Source of the DNA: Agarivorans aestuarii
Lineage (GTDB): Bacteria; Pseudomonadota; Gammaproteobacteria; Enterobacterales; Celerinatantimonadaceae
NCBI RefSeq assembly: GCF_019670125.1
Contig: NZ_AP023033.1
Location: 1,620,501-1,684,500, forward strand
Direction: 5' to 3'
DNA: 64,000 bases
Every line of letters begins with the position of its first letter. The first letter of the stretch is position 1. The translations under genes were made by a program, and so were the position numbers. Under the pieces are notes generated by a model. That model was not told the DNA's origin and did not search any database. It worked only from the letters and a program-made list of their open reading frames with translations. Positions 48,906-57,753 of the stretch are shown piece after piece.

Positions 48906-51080
48906 TTACCAATTTATTAAGCTCTTATCGCTGGAAGCGTTTACTTTAACTAAGCCTTTGGCAATGGCTTGTTTTACATCTTGAGTAAGGTCGCTACAAA
49001 AAAACGCAGCGTGTGAACCACTCATTGCTGTAAGCTCTACCCATTGGGTTTGATTAGTGTGTTTACAAAGCTGTTGAGCTCCTTCAAGCGCTAACCATAC
49101 AACTTCGGTCATTCCTTTATCGTCAATTGCATCTTTAGCTTTAGCTAAAAATGGCAAGCTACAACATCCAATGGCCATAATTAGTTCTATTTTTTGTTGC
49201 TCTGCACAGTTTTTGGCTCGACCACTAAGCTGCTCGCCCAATTGTTGCGGACTCAAATCTGCTTGCTCTATACATAACACCAACTGCTTGTCGCTAATAT
49301 GACCTAAGTGGAAATCGCCTTCTATGTCTTCAATCAATTCTTCGATAAAGCGTTTTATTAAGTCGCGTTGAGCTTTAAAACCAAGGGTTTGCTGGCTGGC
49401 TAAGCTAATGCTCTCTATAGAAAGCATTAATAAAATACGAGCTTGTTGTTTGTTGGACAGATTGTCACGTAAACATACTAAAGGTGCTTCGCTGTTCGCT
49501 AACTGTTGTAGGCCAGTTACTGGGTGATGATTAAGTTGATGATTTAATTCGTTAAGCGAAGCGTTTCGACTCAGTAGCTTTTGACGGGTCACCAAGAATA
49601 GGAACAGCAGCATGATGCCAAATACACAAACCAGCACAAGAACCAATTGTTGAAAGTTACTTTGCTGCAAAATAATCGCTTTCTCACGAGTTAGGTCAGA
49701 CAGTTGCTGAGCTTGCTCTATGTATTGATAGTGTTGTTTAAACTGCTCGCGTTTAAGTTCATTGCGAATTTGCTGATATTGCTGATTTAGGCTGTGGTAA
49801 ACCTTAAACTGCTCTAGTGCTAACGCGTAGTTGCCATTTTTCTCATAGGCTTGGGTAAGCAGTTTATACACTTTACTATGGCTGCTGCTTAGCCCCATGG
49901 TGTTAGCCAATTCTTCTGCTTTTTCTAGCTGTAAAATGGCTAAGCCGTTCTCATTATTATTAATATGCAATTCACCTAACAACAATAAGCTGCGCAGTAA
50001 TTTGCTAGGTTGATTTAAGCTAATAAAAAGCTGTCGAGAAATTTGTAAGTGGACCAGTGCTGGTGTGTAGTCTGACAACTCCATATAGGTTTTGCCTAGT
50101 TGCAGCTCAATGTCTGCTAGCAGAGGGAGGTTGTTATTGGCTTTGGCTATCTCTTTCGCATTGAGGTAGTGCACTAGAGCAGCGTCTATATCACCGGCTA
50201 GCTCAGACATATTGCCCAAGGTGGCAATCTCTTGGGCTTGTAAATCAAAATTACCTAAGTCAACCGCATTGGCAATGGCATCTTGTTGAATTTGTTGGGC
50301 TATTGCTAACTCTCCTTGCCCAAGGTAAACCCGCGCGATATTGGCTTGTAGCATGCTGGTGAGCAACAGTGCTTCATTGCTATTGATGTCTTGTTGGTCT
50401 AATTCTGCTTCACTTAAATGGCTAAGTGCCAATTCAGGTTGACTATTTGCTAGGTAATAATTGGCGAGTAATGCCTCTGACCAGGCACGTAATATGGGGG
50501 ATTTACTAGCGTACGCTTCCTCTTTTGCCTTAAGTAGGTAAGTTTTTGCTTCGTTGCTTTTACCTTGGTTTAGGTGATAGAGCGCTAATACTTTTTGAAG
50601 TTGGAAGCGCATGTTAGGTAAAGGGAAGATTTTGAGTTTATCTAAGTTGGTTTGAGCCAGGTTAATGTAAGTTTCTGTTTCGCTTACTCGATTGGGATCA
50701 TTACTAAGAATTAATGCGGCAATGATGTAGGCTTGCGTTAAGTGAGCTTGATGTTGCTGTTGTTTCGCTAGTTCGATGGCTTGGTCAATATATTGCTGTG
50801 CCTGTCGGGTATCGTTAATACGATAGGCACATAGCGCGCCCAGTTGATAACTCAGTAGGGTGGCGCTTTGCGATTCTGAATTTAGAGGTGCTTGTTGCTG
50901 ATTGTTTAATTGTTGCTCGGTTTGTCTTATGCATTCACGAGGATTAGCAATCAACAGTTGGCGCAGCGGCTCTAGTGCTTTGGGTACATGAACAAAACCG
51001 TGCTCGTAAGCAGAAGTATTAAAGCTTACTAGGCACGTAATAAGGGCAAATATACCCGTTAAACAAGCTTGAACTCTCAA
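48906..51080 (-). CDS. TPR protein with membrane anchor and degenerate GGDEF domain
   Basis: A 724-residue protein. A signal peptide (residues 1-24) leads to a periplasmic TPR array of about ten repeats (to about 430), a coiled coil, one membrane helix (about 478-498) and a cytoplasmic domain. That domain retains the GGDEF fold outline (HHPVTGLQQL near 518, VVWLALEGAQQLCK near 660), but the catalytic loop reads GHISDKQLVLC, without GG(D/E)EF. It should not make cyclic-di-GMP and may bind it or partner with another protein. It lies just before an intact diguanylate cyclase gene, and 14 bases after queF. Confidence 0.85.
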   Translation of the reverse strand: MRVQACLTGIFALITCLVSFNTSAYEHGFVHVPKALEPLRQLLIANPRECIRQTEQQLNNQQQAPLNSESQSATLLSYQLGALCAYRINDTRQAQQYIDQAIELAKQQQHQAHLTQAYIIAALILSNDPNRVSETETYINLAQTNLDKLKIFPLPNMRFQLQKVLALYHLNQGKSNEAKTYLLKAKEEAYASKSPILRAWSEALLANYYLANSQPELALSHLSEAELDQQDINSNEALLLTSMLQANIARVYLGQGELAIAQQIQQDAIANAVDLGNFDLQAQEIATLGNMSELAGDIDAALVHYLNAKEIAKANNNLPLLADIELQLGKTYMELSDYTPALVHLQISRQLFISLNQPSKLLRSLLLLGELHINNNENGLAILQLEKAEELANTMGLSSSHSKVYKLLTQAYEKNGNYALALEQFKVYHSLNQQYQQIRNELKREQFKQHYQYIEQAQQLSDLTREKAIILQQSNFQQLVLVLVCVFGIMLLFLFLVTRQKLLSRNASLNELNHQLNHHPVTGLQQLANSEAPLVCLRDNLSNKQQARILLMLSIESISLASQQTLGFKAQRDLIKRFIEELIEDIEGDFHLGHISDKQLVLCIEQADLSPQQLGEQLSGRAKNCAEQQKIELIMAIGCCSLPFLAKAKDAIDDKGMTEVVWLALEGAQQLCKHTNQTQWVELTAMSGSHAAFFCSDLTQDVKQAIAKGLVKVNASSDKSLINW

Positions 51081-51094
51081 AAAATCATTACCTT

Positions 51095-51958
51095 TTATTG
51101 GCGTAGCAAACGCCAGTTGCCTAATTTAGTGTCAACCTTAGGGTCATTAGAGCGCATAGGGTTTATGTCTAATCCGCCACGGCGGGTATAACGTGCGTAA
51201 ACAGTTAAGGTATTTGGCTTGCAAAACTGCATTATGTCGCTAAAGATTCGCTCTACACATTGCTCGTGAAATTCGTTGTGCTCACGAAAAGATACCAAGT
51301 AACGAAGTAGCGCTTCTTGGTTTATTTTCGGGCCCTGGTAATCGATATAAACGCTGGCCCAATCTGGTTGATTGGTGATTAGGCAGTTTGATTTTAATAG
51401 GTGGCTAGTTAGCGTTTCACTCACCACTTGCTGCGGGTCAGCTGTATTTTCTAAAAGGTTAGGGTCTAGCTCATAATTGCTGATGCTAATCTCTTGTTGG
51501 TCTATATTAACGCCGGGAATTTGCCTTGCATCTATTTCACTAGAGATTGGTAACAGCTTTACTTCTACATCACCTTCAGCGCAAGCTTGCAGATCTTTTT
51601 TAAGAGTCGCTGCAACTGCATCAAAGTTTTTAAAGTTGCTTTGGTTAAAGCTATTTAAATACAACTTAAATGATTTTGACTCGATTAAGCAGCGCGAGCT
51701 AGCCGCTACTTTTACCTCGGCAACCGCTACAACTGGCAAGCCCATTGGGTTTAACCAAGAGAGTTCGTACAAGTTCCACAAGTCGTAGCCCATAAAAGGC
51801 AAGGCTTTGCTTTCATCCAAGTTAATCTGCTGGCGATTTAAGGTGCGAGGTACGCCTTGTAATAACTCGGGAGAGTAGTGACTAATGTAATCGGTGGGTT
51901 TACCGAGACTCAAACTGTCTTTTAACTGTTGTGAAGTGTTTAAAGGCTGCTTTTTCAT
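51095..51958 (-). CDS. queF: NADPH-dependent 7-cyano-7-deazaguanine reductase QueF
   Basis: Reduces preQ0 to preQ1, the queuosine precursor used by Tgt. This is the long, two-domain type (287 residues). The catalytic cysteine is in [19 protein letters not shown], and [16 protein letters not shown] is the second signature. The start follows the family ([19 protein letters not shown]). It is divergent from syd. Together with queA and tgt elsewhere in the window it shows an active queuosine pathway. Confidence 0.96.
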   Translation of the reverse strand: MKKQPLNTSQQLKDSLSLGKPTDYISHYSPELLQGVPRTLNRQQINLDESKALPFMGYDLWNLYELSWLNPMGLPVVAVAEVKVAASSRCLIESKSFKLYLNSFNQSNFKNFDAVAATLKKDLQACAEGDVEVKLLPISSEIDARQIPGVNIDQQEISISNYELDPNLLENTADPQQVVSETLTSHLLKSNCLITNQPDWASVYIDYQGPKINQEALLRYLVSFREHNEFHEQCVERIFSDIMQFCKPNTLTVYARYTRRGGLDINPMRSNDPKVDTKLGNWRLLRQ

Positions 51959-52018
51959 GGTGTTGTTACATGGAATTAGTTAGGCTTAGTCTATCTTAAT
52001 TCTTAGTGAAACACATCT

Positions 52019-52561
52019 ATGAGCAGCCCTATATCACAACCATTATCTCTGGTTTTTAATAAGTTTGAACAACATTGGCAAAGCGGTGCTTATCCAACGG
52101 TTGAGTATGATGAGCAATGGCTGTCTCCTTGCATTATCGGAGAGCCAGAGCAGCAAGAGGTGAGTTGGAAACCAGTGTTGCGCGAGACCAAAGGCGATTT
52201 CTCTGGAATTGAGCGTGCCTTAGAAATGACTTTACACCCCAGTATTAAAGCGTTTTACGGTGATTATTTTTCTGAAACTCTAGCTGTAGACTTTCAAAAC
52301 AATCGCATTGAGTTGGTTCAAGCCTGGAATGAGCAAGATTTCGACATGTTACTTGAGAACATCATTGGCCATGTATTGATGCAGCGTCGCCTAAAGCAAA
52401 AAGAGACTGTGTTTATTGCAAGTACCGAAGATGAGATGCAGGTCGTCAGCATCGATAACGAATCTGGTGAGGTTGTGCTTGAGCAACTAGGTAAGGGGAT
52501 TGACCGAGTGCTAGCAATAACACTCGATGAGTTTGTTGCAAAATTTGAGCTGTGTGACTAG
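52019..52561 (+). CDS. syd: SecY-interacting protein Syd
   Basis: Cytoplasmic protein that binds SecY and disturbs faulty SecY complexes in E. coli. The 180-residue length and motifs FYGDYFSETLAVDF, LVQAWNEQDFDMLLENIIGH and IASTEDEMQVVSIDN identify it. Its stop overlaps the stop of the convergent zinc-ribbon gene by four bases. The syd neighbourhood leading to yqcC-truC matches other gammaproteobacteria. Confidence 0.95.
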   Translation: MSSPISQPLSLVFNKFEQHWQSGAYPTVEYDEQWLSPCIIGEPEQQEVSWKPVLRETKGDFSGIERALEMTLHPSIKAFYGDYFSETLAVDFQNNRIELVQAWNEQDFDMLLENIIGHVLMQRRLKQKETVFIASTEDEMQVVSIDNESGEVVLEQLGKGIDRVLAITLDEFVAKFELCD

Positions 52562-53331
52562 CGCTTAAAATCCCAAGATATATTGGACACTAAACGGCAG
52601 TTGTCGCATTTGAAGTCAAAAATATCATGGACGGTGTTTTCCAATAGCCACCCGCCACCGCAACTTGGACAGCATCGTTGTTTTTCCGCTTTAAGGCTTT
52701 TGCCGCCAACTCGATAGAGATACAAATAAGTAGGCACTTTGCTTAGGTATTCCAAACGCTTAGCTAAATCTGAACCTCTGCGATAAAGTCTGCTAGTTAT
52801 CTCACTCATTTCTACTAATGCAGAATGTTCCAATATACTGCCATTCATTTGCAATTGGTCGCAGGCCGACCAATCTTCTTGCCACTTGATTAGCTGTTTT
52901 TGATCGCCATTGGCAACTGCTGGCAAATGATATAGAGGAATCGGAGTAAAGTGGTCACCACAGCGGATCGGAGAACAACTTTGCAGATAATTGGTATACA
53001 AAACCTGCCAGCTAGGCGTTTCGCAAGTATCACTATCATCTGAGTTTATGTCTCGGCCGAGGTTTTTAAGCTTTGGACTGAGCAAGCCAGCCTCACTTAA
53101 TGCCAGCTTGGCGCGCTTTACTTGTTTACTTTGAAAACTATCTAATAAGCTAATTTCTTCGGGACAAACGACTCGCACTGAAAAAGTGGCGTCTTTTAAT
53201 ACAACGGGGAATTCTCGACCAATAATTTGTCCATTGTAACGCCAACAATCTAACAGCAGGTTTATCGCTTTTTCAGCGCGGGTGATGGTTGTGTCGGTAT
53301 AGCACTCAAAGTTAACTTCGCTTAAGTACAT
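52558..53331 (-). CDS. zinc-ribbon protein of the DUF2310 type
   Basis: A 257-residue protein whose last fifty residues hold two cysteine pairs, CCPSCGGGW and CDNC, spaced to form one zinc ribbon. The N-terminal part (MYLSEVNFECYTDTTITRAE) begins a domain I associate with DUF2310, found near syd in related bacteria. The function is not known; nucleic-acid binding is a possibility. It starts two bases after the stop of the small gene before it and is probably co-transcribed with it. Confidence 0.8.
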   Translation of the reverse strand: MYLSEVNFECYTDTTITRAEKAINLLLDCWRYNGQIIGREFPVVLKDATFSVRVVCPEEISLLDSFQSKQVKRAKLALSEAGLLSPKLKNLGRDINSDDSDTCETPSWQVLYTNYLQSCSPIRCGDHFTPIPLYHLPAVANGDQKQLIKWQEDWSACDQLQMNGSILEHSALVEMSEITSRLYRRGSDLAKRLEYLSKVPTYLYLYRVGGKSLKAEKQRCCPSCGGGWLLENTVHDIFDFKCDNCRLVSNISWDFKR

Positions 53332-53333
53332 TG

Positions 53334-53618
53334 TTAGCTCTTCGCTTCTAGTTGCTCGATACGTTGCAACAATTGTTGAACTTGGCTTTCTAGTTCCATC
53401 ACGCGTTGTTCAATGACTTTAGGTGTTTTTTCTACGGGAGGCGCTTCAGCCACGAGGTTCTCAACAATTGAGGGATCTTTTTTATAGGCATTAATAGCCG
53501 CAATTACCGTAGGCATTGGCAACCTTGTGGAGAGCTTACCTTTTACTAAGGCAAGGGTGGGTTGTTTGTTTTCATCCAGTAAGGCTTTTATCGCGATTAA
53601 TGCAATTTGCTGAGACAT
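53334..53618 (-). CDS. small protein with HTH-like N-terminus and coiled-coil tail
   Basis: A 94-residue protein. The first 40 residues (IKALLDENKQPTLALVKGKL) resemble the N-terminal helix-turn-helix of KfrA-type DNA-binding proteins; the last 30 (VMELESQVQQLLQRIEQLEA) form a short coiled coil. The KfrA resemblance is by eye. It lies between the DUF3549 and DUF2310 genes with small gaps, suggesting one operon. Confidence 0.75.
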   Translation of the reverse strand: MSQQIALIAIKALLDENKQPTLALVKGKLSTRLPMPTVIAAINAYKKDPSIVENLVAEAPPVEKTPKVIEQRVMELESQVQQLLQRIEQLEAKS

Positions 53619-53627
53619 TACTATTCC

Positions 53628-54674
53628 TTAGTGGTGTTTAGGTGCTTGATACAGCTTTATCAGCTGAGCAATGGATAACTGCAGCGCTTCGGAGTTATTA
53701 GGGTCGCGTAGCTGGGATAATACAAAAGTCCGTAAACTTGGTATGAAGACTAAATCGGCGAAAATTTGCTGAAATAGCTCTGGGTCATCTTGCTTGGCGA
53801 TGGCTTCGAAGAAAAACCTAAGTAAAGAGGGAGAACTCAACGATTGCCAAAGTCTTCCTGCCACAGCAATAAAACTATGAACAGACTTTGCTTTAGAAAG
53901 CTGTAATTCAATCGCCTGTTGGGTGAGCGGCTTGACCGAAGCTCCCGCTAAGGCACGAAGATATAAACTAGCCAGCTCTTCATCTTCTAATAGTTGCTGT
54001 TGGTGCAAATGGGCTAGGGTATGGCTTAATTGTTGATCCAACTTAGCATGTTCTAATAGCTCAAGAGTTTTGTTGGCTACCTCTAGTGGAAGGTGAGAGA
54101 AAGCCAGATTCAGCAGTTTACTGTTGTCATCTCTATCTAGCCTTGTTACCAAATCGGCGATCCCTTGTAAGGCTAAGCTCTGCCAGTTGTCCCATTCTTC
54201 ATCGTTTTGTAGATAGCGACGAAAGGCTAAATAATGCTCCGACGGTGCTAACTGGCTATCCCTTTTGTATAGCGCATTAAAAAAAGCTAACTTTTCTTCA
54301 AGGGGTTTATAAATATATTGGTTGTTGGCTAAGGCTTGCTGCTGTTCCTCATTAGGCTGACGGTTAAGTTCTTGCCCTAAAGCATCAACAACTAATTGGA
54401 TGAACTGATCGCGAGCTGCAAGGTTAATAAAACCTTGCTCATCTACGGGTAATTGTAAAAACCATATATATGGTGTAGTAGATTGTTGTTTTTGCCAAAA
54501 ACAAAGTGCAAATCTTGCATGTTGTTGAATAGGAGCAGGGTAGGGCAGCTTAGCCACTTCCATCTGGTAGAAGTCTTTACTGCTGATGTGATGGATCTGC
54601 CGACCCATTTCATAAACCCTTAATTCACTGCCTGATGCCTGAAGAATTTCGCTTAAGGTGCTAAGTTTGTTCAT
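53628..54674 (-). CDS. DUF3549 family protein
   Basis: A 348-residue soluble protein. The start MNKLSTLSEILQASGSELRV is the family N-terminus; a longer in-frame ATG 14 codons upstream is not supported. Motifs include YEMGRQIHHISSKDFYQME and PYIWFLQLPVDEQGFINLAA. The rest is helical, HEAT-like. I recall this family next to syd/truC in Vibrio and Shewanella; function unknown. First gene of a three-gene minus-strand unit. Confidence 0.83.
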   Translation of the reverse strand: MNKLSTLSEILQASGSELRVYEMGRQIHHISSKDFYQMEVAKLPYPAPIQQHARFALCFWQKQQSTTPYIWFLQLPVDEQGFINLAARDQFIQLVVDALGQELNRQPNEEQQQALANNQYIYKPLEEKLAFFNALYKRDSQLAPSEHYLAFRRYLQNDEEWDNWQSLALQGIADLVTRLDRDDNSKLLNLAFSHLPLEVANKTLELLEHAKLDQQLSHTLAHLHQQQLLEDEELASLYLRALAGASVKPLTQQAIELQLSKAKSVHSFIAVAGRLWQSLSSPSLLRFFFEAIAKQDDPELFQQIFADLVFIPSLRTFVLSQLRDPNNSEALQLSIAQLIKLYQAPKHH

Positions 54675-54801
54675 TGTTACTATTCTATCCACAACATTTG
54701 GCGCCAGTATCCACATTTATGCAGGTGAGAGCAATTATCACTGTGTGGTGGGTAATGCTTAGGCAAGGTGTTACACTTCGATTTTTGCCGTATTAAACCC
54801 T

Positions 54802-55113
54802 ATGTCTCAATCAACCTTGCAGTTGCTTTCACAATTAGAGCAATGTTTAAAACAAACTAATAATTGGCAGAACACTGCGCCCAGCACCGAGCAGCTCGCT
54901 AGCAGCCAACCGTTTTGTATCGACACCTTAACTTTACCGCAATGGTTACAGTTTATTTTTATTCCTAAAATGCGTGAACTTATTGAACTCGGCGCTCCGT
55001 TACCTCAAAAAGTTGAAATAAGCCCTTATGCAGAAGAAGCGATTAAGCAATTGGCATTTGACGCTAAGCCCTTGCTGGCCGTTATAAAAACAATCGATGA
55101 GAGTTTTAAGTAA
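54802..55113 (+). CDS. yqcC: YqcC family protein (DUF446)
   Basis: A 103-residue protein. The conserved core FCIDTLTLPQWLQFIFIPKM and MRELIELGAPLP identifies the family. In E. coli yqcC also precedes truC. Its stop and the truC start share one base (TAATG), so the two are translationally coupled. Function is unclear. Confidence 0.92.
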   Translation: MSQSTLQLLSQLEQCLKQTNNWQNTAPSTEQLASSQPFCIDTLTLPQWLQFIFIPKMRELIELGAPLPQKVEISPYAEEAIKQLAFDAKPLLAVIKTIDESFK

Positions 55114-55874
55114 TGACTAACGACTCCAAGCTTAATGAAGAGATTGTTGAAGCTATTCCTGAACAACTACCCGTGTTGTTTGAAGATGACCATTATGTAG
55201 CGGTATATAAACCAGTTGGATTGTTAGTTCACCGAAGTTGGATAGCTAAAGAAGCCACCCAATTTGCTTTACAGATTTTGCGTGATCAAATTGGCCAATA
55301 TGTTTACCCGGTGCACCGGCTAGACAGGCCAACCGGTGGTGTACTTATCATGGCAAAGTCATCTGAAGCTGCCCGCAAGCTTTCCGAACAATTCGCTACG
55401 CAAAGTATAGATAAGCAGTATCTTGCTGTGGTGAGGGGCTACATAGAAGGAGAGCACCAGTTAGATTATCCGTTGAAGGAAAAGCTAGATAAGATGGTGG
55501 ATGCTAAGGCACAGCTGGATAAACCTGCCCAGTCAGCCCTTACTTTTTATAGTGGGCTGCAAAAAGCTGAGTTGCCTTATCCGTCAGGTAAATTTGCAAC
55601 TTCTCGTTATAGTTTAGTATCACTAAAACCTAAAACTGGAAGAAAGCACCAGTTGCGTCGTCACATGCATCACCTCAGTCATCATATTGTTGGTGACACT
55701 ACTTATGGTGATGGTCGTCACAACCGCTTATTTCGTGAGCTGGGGCTACCTGGGCTTTGGCTGTTTTCTAAGCAATTAAGCTTTGTTCATCCTTATACTG
55801 ACAAGAAAATTATCATCGATTGCCCCTTGCCCGAGCGCTGGAAACAGCTATTTAAGCTAATGTCTTGGAAATAG
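55113..55874 (+). CDS. truC: tRNA pseudouridine(65) synthase TruC
   Basis: RluA-family enzyme that makes pseudouridine 65 in certain tRNAs. The catalytic aspartate lies in HRLDRPTGGVLI; other motifs are YKPVGLLVHRSW, ATSRYSLVSLKPKTGRKHQL and RRHMHHLSHHIVGDTTYGD. The 253-residue length fits TruC rather than RluA, and the yqcC linkage agrees. The first 35 residues are acidic and variable. Confidence 0.93.
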   Translation: MTNDSKLNEEIVEAIPEQLPVLFEDDHYVAVYKPVGLLVHRSWIAKEATQFALQILRDQIGQYVYPVHRLDRPTGGVLIMAKSSEAARKLSEQFATQSIDKQYLAVVRGYIEGEHQLDYPLKEKLDKMVDAKAQLDKPAQSALTFYSGLQKAELPYPSGKFATSRYSLVSLKPKTGRKHQLRRHMHHLSHHIVGDTTYGDGRHNRLFRELGLPGLWLFSKQLSFVHPYTDKKIIIDCPLPERWKQLFKLMSWK

Positions 55875-55887
55875 TTCCCTTTTTATT

Positions 55888-55903
55888 GGTGATTTAGATC
55901 ACA
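55888..55903 (+). promoter_or_regulatory. CRP (cAMP receptor protein) site upstream of the first lamB gene
   Basis: GGTGA-TTTAGA-TCACA differs from the consensus TGTGA-N6-TCACA only in the first two bases of the left half. It lies about 390 bases before the porin start. It fits catabolite control of a sugar porin. Confidence 0.55.
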
Positions 55904-55926
55904 TTTGAGAAAGGTAATTGGAACTT

Positions 55927-56058
55927 TGAAAAGGCTTTCATGGTCGTGAAAAAAAATTACTTTTTTTAGGTCTGAACCTTAAATATTAGTTCAATTTTTG
56001 TTTTTTTTTAGTAATTAACCTACTGAAAGCCTTTTCTTTGTGATTGAAAGCATTTTCA
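55927..56058 (+). promoter_or_regulatory. three copies of a TGAAA-AGGC-TTTCA type palindrome
   Basis: TGAAAAGGCTTTCA at 55927-55940, TGAAAGCCTTTTCT at 56024-56037 (the reverse complement with one change) and TGAAAGCATTTTCA at 56045-56058. The last two are 21 bases apart, two helical turns; the first is 97 away, about nine turns. The pattern resembles operators of a LacI/GalR-type regulator, which is inference. A related copy lies upstream of the second porin gene. Poly-T and AT-rich sequence fill the rest of this 418-base gene-free stretch. Confidence 0.55.
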
Positions 56059-56292
56059 AGGCATTTCTTATGGTCATAGGATGATGTGATCCACACCTTG
56101 TTTTCTGCCCTGAAACCCTTGTTTTCAAGCGGTTTTCAGAAAAATCATTCTGTGAGCTAGTTCAAAGTTGTATCGAAGTAGGCTCCCTATAATCCATCTC
56201 AGTTAGCGGATATAAGCACACTTACAAATGCACCGCTGGCTCTTACTAAAAAGGTAAGGGACTTAGTAGTTCTAAAGGAAAAGGAAAGGATT

Positions 56293-57657
56293 ATGAAACT
56301 GAAAACACTTGCTGTTGCAGTTACTGCAGCAACAATTTCTTCAAGCGCGTTCGCTCTTGATTTCAATGGTTACTTCCGTGCTGGCTTCGGTGTAAACGCA
56401 GATGGCGGTTCACAACGTTGTTACGGTACAGGTGGTCCTAACGCCCACGTAGTTGGTCGTTTGGGTGATGAGTGTGATACTTATGCTGAACTAGCACTTA
56501 GCCAAGCTGTAGTAGAACGTCCTACTGGTGAAAAATTCTCTATTCACACCTTGATGGCGTTTGGTACATACGAAGATTGGCAAGGTGGTACTGATACTCG
56601 CGGTAACTCTTGGCAGGGTGTTACAGATGGCGCTTCAGAAAATGGTTCTCCATGGTCTGGTCAGCGTATGTCTTTCCGTGAAGCTTACGGTAAATACATC
56701 ATGGCTAGCGGCACAGAAATCTGGGCTGGTAACCGTTACTACGGTCGTAAAGATGTTCACATCAACGACTGGTACTACGTAAATGGTTCTGGTTACGGTT
56801 TTGGTGTTGACAATATCAATGTTGGCCTAGGTCAAATTGCTGTTGCAGTTCGTCATACTAAGTGGCATGACGTTTCTGGTGGCGCTGATGCCAACAATAC
56901 TATGGCATCTACCCCAATTGTTGACTTACGTTGGAAGGGTGTTGATATCGGTTTAGGTTCTCTTGACCTGATCGCTATGGCGGGTAAAGCTAACTTAAGC
57001 GACGCTCAAGAAGCTGCAGCAACTGACGGTAACTGGAACGATAAAACCGGTGTTTCTTTAACCGCTGAATGGGCCCTTGGTTTTGCTGGTGGCTTTAACA
57101 AGTTAGTTGCTCAGTACAACACTGAAGGTTTTGCTTGGGCTGGTTACGGTATGAATAACCACTTAGGTGATTCTTACAACATCGGTGCTTACAACAACGG
57201 TGGTGATGCTCAGTTAGGTCGTAAATCTTGGCGTATCATTGACCATGGTGTATACAACTTTGGTCGCAGCGTAGATTTAGGTTACTCAGTTTTCTTCTCT
57301 AAAGTAGATGACGATTGTTGTGATGCTGGTCCTGGTGAGCGTTATGGTGCTACTGTGCGTCCTCGCTACAAGTGGAACGACACTATGAGTACTCAACTTG
57401 AAGTTGGTTACTACAGTCAACAAGACCCTTGGGAAAGCGTAAGCTCTGAAATTAACAAAGTTACACTTGCTCAAGCATGGTCTCCACTTAAAGAAAAAGG
57501 TGGCTTCTGGGCGCGTCCTGAAATCCGTGTATTCGTAACTAAGTACGGCGGCGACAAGCGTAGCGACGGTACTGGCGAAGACGGCGGCTGGATGGGTGTT
57601 CGCGTTGTTGAAAACAACGACCTATTCTACGGTGCTCAAGTTGAAGCATGGTGGTAA
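56293..57657 (+). CDS. LamB-type sugar porin (maltoporin family), first copy
   Basis: Outer-membrane beta-barrel channel for maltodextrins or related sugars. A signal peptide ends at AFA|LDFNGYFRAGFGV; the N-terminal strand and the C-terminal VEAWW (terminal aromatic) are porin marks. A cysteine pair early in the mature protein (QRCYG, DECDTYAELAL) and GTEIWAGNRYYGRKDVHIND match the LamB family. It has 454 residues. A purine-rich GGAAAAGGAAAGG leads to the ATG. MalM follows after two hairpins. The sugar may not be maltose. Confidence 0.88.
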   Translation: MKLKTLAVAVTAATISSSAFALDFNGYFRAGFGVNADGGSQRCYGTGGPNAHVVGRLGDECDTYAELALSQAVVERPTGEKFSIHTLMAFGTYEDWQGGTDTRGNSWQGVTDGASENGSPWSGQRMSFREAYGKYIMASGTEIWAGNRYYGRKDVHINDWYYVNGSGYGFGVDNINVGLGQIAVAVRHTKWHDVSGGADANNTMASTPIVDLRWKGVDIGLGSLDLIAMAGKANLSDAQEAAATDGNWNDKTGVSLTAEWALGFAGGFNKLVAQYNTEGFAWAGYGMNNHLGDSYNIGAYNNGGDAQLGRKSWRIIDHGVYNFGRSVDLGYSVFFSKVDDDCCDAGPGERYGATVRPRYKWNDTMSTQLEVGYYSQQDPWESVSSEINKVTLAQAWSPLKEKGGFWARPEIRVFVTKYGGDKRSDGTGEDGGWMGVRVVENNDLFYGAQVEAWW

Positions 57658-57662
57658 GCCAT

Positions 57663-57686
57663 ACAAATTTAGCTAAGTAAATTTGT
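57663..57686 (+). other. hairpin immediately after the lamB stop
   Basis: ACAAATTTA-GCTAAG-TAAATTTGT is a perfect 9-bp AU-rich stem five bases after the stop codon, without a T-tract. It may protect the porin mRNA 3' end. Confidence 0.45.
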
Positions 57687-57697
57687 AAGCTAGTCAA

Positions 57698-57735
57698 GGC
57701 CCTCAAAATGCTATATTTTGGGGGTCTTTTTATTT
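57698..57735 (+). terminator. terminator between lamB and malM
   Basis: CCCTCAAAAT-GCTAT-ATTTTGGGGG stem with one G-U pair, followed by TCTTTTTATTT. Its place between porin and malM suggests partial termination giving more porin than MalM. Confidence 0.75.
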
Positions 57736-57753
57736 AGTGTCATGGAGATTAAT

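Noticed and set aside
56111-56138. TGAAACCCTTGTTTTCA and CAAGCGGTTTTCA as further operator copies before lamB
   Set aside because: Spacing and centre differ from the 14-bp motif; too weak to count.
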